Part shown: piece by piece, positions 1-10,190 of the stretch
How the letters are laid out: each line of letters opens with the position of its first letter
Position numbering within the stretch: position 1 is the first letter of the stretch
NCBI GenBank assembly: GCA_036583965.1
Contig: JAZBQD010000015.1
Span: forward strand, 28,432,310-28,496,309
Source: Prunella strophiata
Lineage: Eukaryota; Chordata; Aves; Passeriformes; Prunellidae
Direction: 5' to 3'
Length of the DNA: 64,000 bases
Position numbers and translations under genes: made by a program
Notes under the pieces: model-generated
Database searches by the model: none
What the model was told of the DNA's origin: nothing
Seen by the model: the letters and a program-made list of their open reading frames with translations, nothing else

Positions 1-220
1 AAAATACCAAAGAGATCACTAGCTGATTAGTATTTTAGAACTTGGTAAAATAAACTTCCCCCTGCAGTCACAGAACTTTTCAATAGTTTTAGACAGACAC
101 CACAACACATTCAGTATGCTCTGTCTCCAATACATTCTTTTCATCAAAATGCTACATGGATGTATTTTGTAATTTAATTCTTTAGCATAACAAATTACTG
201 GAAACATTTGGTGCTTCTGT

Positions 221-254
<34 letters not shown>

Positions 255-1431
255 ACTAAACATACTGCACTGCCCATGCCCTCCATTATTTCTTCAAGAA
301 ATTTTAACAGCACACATACAAAATTCCACAGAATCTAAACAACTATTTATATCTGTTGTTGGTGCCATCATACAGTAGGCATAATCTCTGTATTTCCATC
401 AGTAAAAGACATTGAATATTTACCCCCTATAAATCATCATTAGAAATCACATGCTAAATTGTGTCAGAAATTTTGTATTTGTGCAGTTAATACACACATC
501 CCCAGCTCTTGCTCCAGACCCTCTGTGGTCCTTTTTCATGGCACTGCAACTAGAGCAAGTAGTGTAGCCCAGCACAGGCAGAACTGTGAGGGTGCTGAGG
601 ACTCAACATCCCCCACTATCTGCAGCTAAAGGCGCTTCACTTAGGCTAGATCTAAGCCTGATGCTGTGGACCTGAGGCACATTAGTGGCTATCATATTCC
701 TGAGACACAACTTCTGTCCTCAGCTCAGCCAGAAGGAATCCTGTGCAGTCTAACAAAGCTTAGCCAGTAAGAGAAGTACAGGAAATTCACTTCACAAGCA
801 CAACTCCCAAGCAAAGCTAAAGCAGACATACCCAGAGCTCAGAGATGAAGATCAGAGATAAGTAACAAGCATTTGCAGAAGTGCTTCTCAGCACAGCTGC
901 TTCTCCAGAGCTGCTCTGTTGTGTCACACTACTCACTAAGCACATGAAGGTCTCTTGTACTGGAGAAACACATCACTAGTTCCAGCCCACACTGCTCTGC
1001 CCAGGCACTGCTGGCACCACACAGCACAGCCATGGTCCCCACGTGCCCCCTGCACGACTACTGCTCGTCCATGTCCCCCAGCCTTGAGGGCAGGAGCAGA
1101 GCAGGGCCCCTGGAGGAGACATCCACAGCTCCTTGATGTTTGAAAGCAGGCATACATTTTGAAACTGATTTAGAAACAAGACACATCTAAAGAACTTTGT
1201 TCCAGCTGTGTCTCAAATCCACCCCTAACTTGGCTCCTAAATTGCAGTAAGTTTTCAAAACTATTAATTCATCAAAAAGTGAGGCAGGCAAATGACAGTA
1301 CTTCAAATGCATACATTAACTATTCATACAGCATAACAATTTAAAAAATAAAAAACAAAAGTTATGTAGTCAGGTACTGCAGTCAATACTTTAACTTTCA
1401 AATGACATAATTGACATTAAGCAATATTTAC
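1..1431 (-). other. ZBTB10 intron (partial, runs off the left edge)
   Basis: AT-rich DNA downstream of the BTB exon. I found no open frame resembling the C2H2 zinc-finger exons, so they lie outside the window. Apart from the A tract at 222-252, nothing recognisable is present; 500-1180 is somewhat more GC-rich but shows only unconvincing short frames. Confidence 0.75.
222..252 (+). repeat. Poly-A tract of 31 bases
   Basis: An uninterrupted run of A inside the ZBTB10 intron. It could be the tail of an old retroposed sequence or simple slippage; no element is recognisable next to it. Confidence 0.9.
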
Positions 1432-1434
1432 CTG
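1425..1434 (-). other. ZBTB10: Splice donor of the ZBTB10 BTB exon
   Basis: Minus-strand GCAG followed by GTAAAT; the exon ends at 1432 after the first base of a codon. The reading past this point diverges from ZBTB10 and stops 14 codons later, as expected for intron. Confidence 0.85.
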
Positions 1435-2329
1435 CTTCTTCTTTAATAAATGACAAATCTTCTTCTGGATATGGGACTGACGGTTGCAACACTGAGCAAT
1501 CTTCAGAGTTCTCTTCAGTATTAGGTGGTATATTATAAATAAATCTCTTCGCAGTTTGGTTTTTCCTTCTTGCTTTTCCAGGTTCTTGAACTGATTGTCC
1601 CTGTGCACCCATGTCATTCCACACGAAAACTTTTCCCTCACCTTGAGATTCATTTTCAGCCATTTCAGGTGAGCTGTCCTGGACCCAACTGCAGTCATTC
1701 ATTTGGTAGCTTTCCATTTGGCCCTCATCAATAGGGTAGGGATCATTCTCAGTTTTTATGCTACTTGCCAAGTTGGTAAGGTTTCGTGTTGCCCAGAAGC
1801 TGGCAACTTTTTGATCCCTTGGAGATAAACCATCCCTACTAACAGATCTTCTGTTGTAATCCACTACAACAGTCTCTGGAGCTTCAGATTTTATACTTAT
1901 GTTTAAGGCATCTTTAATGAAGTTGCGGCAGGACTGGACAACCTCCGTCATCTGAAGGTAGCTGGCCACCGACATCACTTCAATGGCGTTTTGGCTCGTA
2001 AGCACGAGGTTACCAGAATATAAGAAGTCCAAGATGACAGAAAAACCTTGAACAGCAGCAACGTCTAAATAGGTAACAGTGGTTTGGTTACGGCTTTCTT
2101 TGTTTGTAAAGCAATACAGAGTCTTGAAGAAGCGGCTGCCTGCAACCAGGATGTTCTTGTGAGCTCTGAAGACCCTCCCACTCACCACAATATTAACATC
2201 ACAAAGAATGCCTTTCTTCCTCTGCTCGTTGAGCTCTTGCAGGAGCTGATAGCAGTAAGAGTTCTCATTTGGCCTGCTGTTAAAATCACAGTATCCTTCA
2301 TTATTCAGTTCTGACGGTAACTCTGCCTC
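1432..2329 (-). CDS. ZBTB10: ZBTB10, internal coding exon with BTB/POZ domain
   Basis: Encodes the BTB/POZ part of ZBTB10, a nuclear zinc-finger transcription repressor. BTB domains dimerise and recruit corepressors. The exon is 898 nt: it begins in phase 0 after the acceptor at 2330-2331 and ends one base into a codon at the donor 1430-1431. Counting from the first exon codon, a conserved [19 protein letters not shown] lead-in (about 12-30) precedes the BTB fold (about 25-145), with the typical [24 protein letters not shown] and DFLYSGNL motifs. A polar linker follows. It carries three psi-K-x-E SUMO-type sites (IKSE, IKTE, IKEE) and a basic RRKNQTAKR patch. The near-perfect match to the ZBTB10 family as I remember it, over both BTB and linker, separates it from ZBTB8A and other paralogues. 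The C2H2 fingers are not in the window and must lie beyond position 1. The reading past 1432 into the intron is only an open-frame extension. Confidence 0.94.
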
Positions 2330-2346
2330 CTGCAATTAAAAAAACC
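2330..2346 (-). other. ZBTB10: Splice acceptor of the ZBTB10 BTB exon
   Basis: On the minus strand a run of T followed by AATTGCAG immediately precedes GAGGCAGAG, the first codons of the exon. The polypyrimidine tract and CAG are canonical, and the phase (0) matches the upstream donor. Confidence 0.87.
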
Positions 2347-5300
2347 GCACAAACATAATTAGCTCTTAATAAATGCTCTCCTTAGTTCTTCAGCACGATA
2401 ATAAGGATATGAAAATAAACTAAAGAAGATAATTTTAATCAAACCACTTTTTTTGTTATATACGTTCTTGGTCAGAAAGGCAGACAGGAATATATAATTG
2501 GCAAGACATTTCAGAAAACTAAAAATCATGCTCTCATCCTGCACCTTCCACCCCCAAGTTTGAAACAGAACTAGATTTGCCTTGAGGGCAAAGGAAGGGA
2601 AATTTCAGCCAAAAGTAAGGAAATATATAGTTGAGTGTGAAGTACTTGTTATTCCTAACCCACATATACTAAAGATTCAGAAGCCTTTCTTTCCAAAGAT
2701 TTAACTAGATGATTCTTACATATCCAATCCCTTGTTCTTCCCCAGAAATCTCCACTAAAACAATTAAGCAGAATCCTGGTAAGTGATTCAAAATTTTCTT
2801 CATGCTGAGATATGAATAGACATAGATTAGGTCTGTATGTCCTAATCTGTCTTGAATGTTTTAAAGAAAACATATAAACTAGATATAACAGCAAATGTAT
2901 TTCTTATACACTTTTACAAATTAAGTATTTATCCTTGGCTTTTTAACTGCAGCAGGTTGAGGATTAAACAGCCTATCACATTTTGCAGACAAAATACTGC
3001 AGATGACAAAAAAAAACCCCCCAACTTAAGCCTCCATCACAATACTTAACTCAGACTGTCTTGATATAAGCCTCCCAAACTTTCCAGTGGCAACACTGGC
3101 ACAATACTATTACACACACACAACCTTTTTAAGATGTGATCTCAAACACTGCTTCAAAATTCTGCTAAAACCTGATATTTTCAGATAATCCAACACCAAG
3201 ACATATTTTTTTATTAAAGATTAGTTCAGACAGGGAGAGGTCAAGAGACCTGAACTGGATTTTAGAGCACATAAAAGACTTGTAACTCGTGTTTAGATAA
3301 AGATGATTCAGAGATGCTACAAAGCAGCAGCTAGGAGAAAGCAGAAAACACAGACTGGCATATTTGAGACCATACTTATATGGGTTGACATATGCTGCCA
3401 TCAAGAGCAGCAACAATGACAGTCTGTTTCATACTAGATCACCCAGATTCTCTTCTTTCCTAGCAAACAAGGGAAGTTTAAAACTGGATAGCTCCAAGGC
3501 AAATAATTATTTTCTTCTCTCATCTCCTAAAACACCTCACTGATTAGGGAGCTAGAGGTGATGTTAAAGCACACCTGCCTCAACATTACAGGTCAAAATC
3601 AGTATTAAGAAGGTAATGTTAGCACTGTCATGAGACCATAAGCTATGCTGGGGCTAAAATACACATTGCAGGAAAGCACTACACTTAATTTGGAACTGTG
3701 GCAGAAACCAGCTACATATATTTTAAAAGTCACTTTCCACCCCACAGACCTTAGTGGATTAAATCAGTACTCATCTCAATTTATAACCCCAGTGTGGATC
3801 ACTGGAATGATAACTGAGGCTGTAACTACATCTAAAATGGTGTTTACATCTATAAGCAACAAATAAGGCCTGGTATAACCAAAACAAACTCTGCCATTTC
3901 AGTATCTCCTGCAGAGAAATTTCAGATTGCTGTCACATTCAAGTTGCCTCTGAATCTCTACTCTTCTCAGAAAAACATTTCATTGAAGAGGATGAAATAA
4001 AAACAATTCGGCTTCTATGCGAAAACAAGCACTAGATCTTTGCTCAACCTCATCTTAATTTTTTTTTTTTGTGTGTGCTTTATGACACACCCTAAGTACT
4101 ACCTCAGATCAAGGCTGTGAAACAGTTTGCTCCAGATGTGGGACAGCTAAGGCTGTCACTATGAGCTCTCAGCAGATTTTGGTTCTGGACTAGCTTGCTG
4201 TCACTTTAGCAATGGAGCACTGCACAGTTTCAAAACACCAATTACACTGACACTGGATCAGATTAAGATGGAAATGACAGTACCCTCAAGTGTTGTCACA
4301 CTCGTCAATCACCAGTGACTTGCACCTCACACAGTAAATGTTAGGGTAGATGCTATGATAGCTGCCAATTTCATTCTCTGAGAACACGTTAAACACCACA
4401 TAAAATTCAAAAAACAACCTGCAGCAGTTCTTTTCTTTTGACAAATGTCTGATTAAATAATGGAGAATACATTTTAACTAAGCAAGTATAAGAACCCAAT
4501 CAAGCTGGGATAAAAAAATAAATTGATATTTACAATGCAGGGTTTTTGTTTCCTGAGAACAGGACAAGCCAGAATGGTGAAGAGGAGCTGCAGATAACAA
4601 ACGTGCTACAGAAAAACAAGACTGAAATCTTCATTATGACAAGACCAGAAGGTTGAGTGGAAAAATGAGATGTTATGCAACCTGTGTCCAAGCTATCAGA
4701 GGTGTGTGTTGGAGTAAGAGATCAATCAGTATTACAGATTAATTAGTATTATAGCTTTACAGAAGTGGGTGCATAAACATTTCTAAAGCTAACTGCAGTA
4801 CTAAAACCCACTGTTTTACTGCTGGTATGGTACAACAGTGAATCCTAGTGCCACAACTCAAATGAAGTCCTGTCATCTGAGCAGTTATCAAGTCTATGTA
4901 CACCAAGTATGACAAGTAGAACTGATATTTATTATGAAAAAAAGAGAACAAAATAATATTACTTTGAGAGATTTAGACACTGATACAGAAAAAAAAAATA
5001 CAATACAGTTCAACAGGAGGCAAGATGCAGAAAATAATTACAGGAAAAAGTGTATTTGCAAACTTCTGTTACTGACATGACACATCATAAGGGTTCTGTT
5101 TTTCTAATGAGAACAACAAACTAATGATATTTGCTTAGATGTCAACTATATTTTCAGAATACAGATCCCATATTCTCATCAACTTAGTTACATAAATACC
5201 AAACCACCTCATCCTTTAATAAACATTAGTCAGGAAAATATAAAAATCAGCACAATCTCATTTCAATTTATGGAATCTTCAGTGTTTTAAGTCAAAAACT

Positions 5301-8300
5301 CCTCTCTGTGGGTGATATTAAGAAGTGCTGTAACAGAACAGAGACTGCTTAAGGAAACTAATATTGTGCTCAGTTTCAACAGAATACACACAAAGATAAA
5401 TTACTATTGTATAATTCATTAATTAAACTTGCCCAAAAGCTAACAGGAGCAGAAACAGATCAGAAATTGCTACTAGAAGTTTAGTTTGCTTAGTTTTCTT
5501 TCACCTACTGCTCCATCAGCATACTCTATCCCTGGAAGGAAGAACAGGGAGGGCAGGAAGAATTTAGAAAAACCCAAACCAACCTAATCACAGATTCCAT
5601 CTCAGCTGCATGTATATGAAAAGTAATTATGCCACATATTTTAATCCCTTCCCCACTACCACATCTTGCTCTACAGCAGTTCCCTGTGCCCCCAAATTAA
5701 TTCTTACTCTGGTAAATGTATCTTCTAAAAAAGTAAGCTATCAATAGTTTCTTAAACACATGCAGAGGAAAATGATCTCAAAATACGGTCCCATCAGCTG
5801 CACACGATGCTCTGCTGTTACTGTACACACACAGCACCAGTCACAGGCAACTCAGCAATTTCAAATTATTTCATTACTTGCCTAATATCAAATTGAGTAG
5901 TTTGAGGTTTGATAAAAACACTACATGGAAATACACTAAGTGATACTGTTTAAGGCCTGACTTCCTCCTCAACTTCTTCGCTCCGCTAAGAGTAAGTCGA
6001 GAAGTTAACTTAGAACACTGCAATGTAACTCGAACATCTGAAGCATGACTTCCATTCATCACAGCTCACATAATGCAAACAATTCCAGTTCACATGGAAA
6101 AAATAACACATCAAAGGCCTTCCTCCTTTTGGAGAGCTTCTGCTTTAAACCAACAAGCCTGTTAGACTGGAGAAAGCTTTTCTGGCAGTATTTCCAAGGC
6201 TTAGCTTTAAATCATGTCCAGAAAGAAAATGTTTTAAGAAGATTGTTTGAGGAGAGGAATCCCCAGCAGCCAATAGATCTGCATCTTATGGACCCAAATT
6301 CATCAAAGAATTAAAATATTTTGCCATGATTTCCCACTAAGCATCCATTTCTTAAGATTCTTGCAACACAATAGTCTGTTCTCTACAAAAACGAAGGTAG
6401 TTTCAAGATGATGACAGATTTCCTTAAGCTTTAATGTGGAGAAAAATTATTTTAAAAACTAGAATAGAAAAAGATTCAAGAATTTGGTCTTAGAAAGAAG
6501 CATCGGCTGACAGCTCAATACCCTTGAATTACAGCAGCTGCAACCACTTGTGATGTATTTTGGCATTCCAAATTAAATGTATCCCAAAAATAAACTGAAA
6601 TCATCACTCATTTCTTCATGAGTGTAACATCCAACAGACCTATAGAAATTTCCACTGCTTTACTGTCTTAACACCTACAATTTCCTTTCTGCACTTGAGT
6701 GGTGGCACTATGCCATATGTTTATTAGCAGCTGCTAAACATGCCCTGCAGTTGAGGCTTGTCAAGTCCATAATACATGTGTGCTGTCTCTAACACAAAGG
6801 CTGAAAGATCTCTCCCAAGTTTCATTAAATCTAAACGGCTTTGCTGCCTCATTATGCATGTTGGAAATACGGTCAGGGTACAAATTACCTACTTTTGTTC
6901 CAAGTATCTGGTATCGTGGCATTTAGAAAAAAATGGGGCTATTGTTTTGGTATTAATTTAAACATATGTATCAAAAGAAATTCAAGTGCCATTAAGAGTA
7001 TGAAAGGATACGGAAATTAAACATAGAAGAGAAAGAAAACAGAGATTCTTAATCAGGTTTTTGATAAAGCAACTGTAACGTGAAAGTGTGCCACAAAGAA
7101 AACTATACTGACTCCTGAAAAACTGCAATTCCTTCCCTTGTGAGAAGTTTTTAACTGAAATGTAACTGCAGAAGGATGCACAAAGCACTGTTTTCCACTC
7201 GAAAAAAAAAACCAATCTCTTGACAGCTACCTTTGTCCCAACCTTATCTTTTGTACAGTGCAGAAGAACCACTGACTCATCTATCCTACTGTTTCATTTA
7301 TTATCACAGTTAGTACAAATATTTTTTCTTAAACTATCAGTGGTATAAAAGCAGAGATTCATTTTTACAAATATTCCCATGGCAATGAAAGGTCTTCAAA
7401 TAAACACCTAAAATCAGCAAATACATACTTACATTAACTCATAGGTACTGTGATAACAAGCTAATATTCTGTCCTCCCTTCCACCCTCCCAGTATTTAAC
7501 AGTTTTACAACAGACTCAGAGAACAGAAAGAAAAAAAAATTAGTTATCTGAGCAGAGAAAAAATACTTGGAATAACTTTTATTTAAATACAGCTAAAACA
7601 GAGTGAGAGAAAACTTCCAAGTGTGGCAGGGATTAACAGCATCCATTAACACAGGAGGCTACACAGTGACAGAACATACTTCTACAAAGTAATCATTCAC
7701 AACTCAAAGTTAGAAACTAGGCAACAAGACGGTAAGAGACATGCTGCAATAGCATTATGCAAAACTGAAACATTTTCAACTATATAAAGAAGTAAGAGAA
7801 ACTAAGAATATAAGTTTAGAAACAACTAATTGAAAACAAGTTTGGCTAAAACACTGCAGAGTGAATAGTAAACCCCAGAAGACTGAAGAAAACTGCTGAC
7901 CTACTACCACATAACATCTTAAGAGTAGCTGCTATAAAACTACAGCTCACTGAAAAGGTAGTATTAATCATCTTGAAGGTGAATGCTGCATTTGTAAATC
8001 AAAAAAATAGTATTTTGGATAACTGGTATTTGTGCACCATAAGTTTTCCCTTGCAGTCCTGCAATAGCTTCACAAAACACTTCCATACATTTTCCAAGTA
8101 ATTCTAAGGAACTATCGTTCACCTAACGTTTTATAAATCATCCTGTAATCCTGATATCCTGCCCTAACATTTGACTAGCAGCTCTTGTCCAAGGTACCCT
8201 GAGCGCCTTAAGAGTGCTCAAGCAATAACCTCAATCTAACTACCGAATGACATTTCAGAGTCCAAATAAAGCTACACAACCAAGGTGGGTGTTTTAATTA

Positions 8301-9360
8301 AAACTGAATTCTAAACGCAGAAAGACGGAGTGACTAATCAATTAATTCCGGCGAACAGCCTAACAATTCAAGGACTAGCCTAACCTGAAGCAACACTTAA
8401 CTAATGCCCGCAGGCAAGTTTAACGCCAGCGAAGCGATCGAGCGAACTTTAGCAGCGCAGGCATCCCTAAGAGAATAGGCTGCAGAAGGCTGCGGATTCA
8501 ACACAAGTATTCTTTAGGTGCTTTTCATCCGCCTATATTTTAGGGCAAGCCCTGCCTCATTCGTGAAAGCAGCCAAAAAACACAGTGATTTGAAGTTCAG
8601 CGGGGAACGTGAAGAGTTTCACTACTCCTACAGCGTTAGAGGAGCGCTGGCATAGTAACACGGCTTTCAGGAAACCACATGTTTATCTCAAACACACACC
8701 AAGCGATTGCAGACTTCTTGCTCAGCAACTCAATCTAAGGCAACGCAATCGGGAAAAAAAAAAAAAAAAATTCAGCGCCAAGAACTTAAATACACGGAGT
8801 TATCCGATTAGTGCACCGGGGCCACACCGCTAAGCACGGCACAGCGATTCCAATTTCACGCCGCCGAGTCCCCATTTCACAAGCGGTCGCTGGCCGGACA
8901 CTGCCCTCCCTCCGCCCGTACCGCAGGAGGAAGTTGTAACGAGCGTATTTAAATCAGTGCTGTGACACTGGGATTCGTACGCAACTTTTTTCCCACATCG
9001 CCGGTTTATCTTCACGAGATAAACAGACGAACTAATGAAAGCGGCACCCGCCAGGGCCGGACGGATAACGGGAACGGAATAGAGCCACAAACAACAGCTC
9101 GTGCTGTGCTTGTGTGCCTGCCCACATCCAGCGGGAGAGCGACCCCAAATCCCAGAGGGGGCTCGTCCTCCCGCTCCGGACGCGCCGAGCGAGAGCAACG
9201 CGGCGTGGCCAGCCCGCCGGGCAACAACAACCACGAGCAGCCATTTAAAGAAGTTCACACACGTGAGCACAGGAAAACCTTACCTATGCAAAGGGGAGGC
9301 CGGGATTGCCCCTCCCTCCCTCCCTCCCTCCCGCCGCCCCCTCCCCGTCCCGCGCCGTAC
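2330..9360 (-). other. ZBTB10 intron between first coding exon and BTB exon
   Basis: A 7,031-bp intron bounded by matching donor and acceptor. It is AT-rich from 2330 to about 8300, with no CR1 or other recognisable transposable element, which is notable next to the repeat-laden flank. From about 8350 CpG content rises toward the first exon. Short A runs occur at 8755-8770, and a CCCT-rich tract lies at about 9309-9332 beside the donor. Open frames here are short and unlike any family I know. Confidence 0.8.
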
Positions 9361-9363
9361 CTG
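9355..9363 (-). other. ZBTB10: Splice donor of ZBTB10 first coding exon
   Basis: On the minus strand the exon ends in CAG and the intron opens GTACGG (GT at 9360-9359). The join leaves the frame in phase 0. It gives ...GSAEQ followed by EAELPSEL..., which lines up with the exon junction region of mammalian ZBTB10. Confidence 0.85.
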
Positions 9364-10190
9364 CTCGGCGCTGCCGGGCTCGTTGAGGCGATGCTCGGCG
9401 GAGAGGTGGTGCCGCAGGAGCAGGGTGCGCTTGTAGTTGCGGGTGCCCTTGCAGAGCTCGTCGTGCCCCCCGGGCAGGGGCGCGCCGGACATGATCACCT
9501 CGGGGGGCGCAGCAGCGGCGACGGCCGCGGTGCACCAGGCGCAGGACATGAGGCCGGTCTCCTGGCAGTAGTAGAGCCACGGGAACTCCTTGAGCCAGGA
9601 GCCCTGGAAGGAGATGTGCAGCTTCTGCAGCAGAGACTTGGGCCTGGCCAGCGGGAAGTGCCGGATGCTCTCCCCCTCGCCGCTGCCCTCCGCCTCGTCC
9701 CCGCCGTCGCCCCCCGACCGCCGGCTGCTGCTGCAGCTGCCGCCCTCGGCGCCGCTGCCGTCGCCCAGGCTGCCCCCTTCGCCGTCCTCCTCGTCGTCGC
9801 TGCTGTCACTCAGCGAACCCCCGTCCTGGACCAGCTCCTTGCCCTCCAGCAGCCCCTCCGTCTCCAGTCCCTCCGCGCCCTCCAGCTCCATCTCCTCGTC
9901 CGCCCCCCGCCCATTGAAGTGCTTCCGCGGCCAGGCCGCGGCCTCGCAGCCATTGTTAGCGGCCGGGTGGGCGGCCAGAAGCCCCCCGCCGCCGCGGAAG
10001 GCCAGAGTCCGGCGGTTCCTCTCGGGGAACATGGGGCCGGCGGCGGCGGGGGGCGACGCCGCGTCCTGGGGCAGCAGCAGCTCCTTCTCCTCGGCGGCGG
10101 TGGCCTCCAGCTCCTCGGCCTCCAGCCCCTCCAGCTCCGCCTCTTCGTCCGCCCCGCGCCCGTTCAGCGCCTCGGGGTCCTGCCGCTCCA
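9361..10190 (-). CDS. ZBTB10: ZBTB10, first coding exon (N-terminal region); start uncertain
   Basis: N-terminal region of ZBTB10, spliced in phase 0 to the BTB exon through the donor at 9359-9360. From the first ATG in frame (10032) it encodes 224 residues: an [12 protein letters not shown] block (about 6-17), an NGRGADEE block, an acidic Ser/Asp/Glu stretch (about 72-122), then a BED/TTF-like zinc-binding module with FPWL (150-153), C164/C167 in LMSCAWC and H209/H214 in RHHLSAEH. Homology to mammalian ZBTB10 continues upstream of that ATG, with a second NGRGADEE block starting near 10164 and a KELLLPQD motif, so 10032 is probably not the ancestral start. That ATG also has a poor context (C at -3, T at +4). 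Mammalian proteins have a further N-terminal block, with an extra copy of NRRTLAFRG, which I cannot find here; the minisatellite occupies its place. The coordinates cover the part with recognisable homology. Confidence 0.88.

Larger units (their letters stand above)
8850..10190. promoter_or_regulatory. CpG-rich block over ZBTB10 first coding exon
   Basis: Dense CpG and high GC begin near 8850 in the intron and continue through the first coding exon up to the minisatellite. Such blocks usually mark the promoter and first exon of a regulatory gene. Here the block ends at the array instead of continuing upstream, so the transcription start itself cannot be placed. Confidence 0.65.

Noticed and set aside
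1425..1431. Extension of the BTB exon to the stop at 1391
   Set aside because: A canonical donor lies at 1431/1430, and the residues beyond it depart from the ZBTB10 family.
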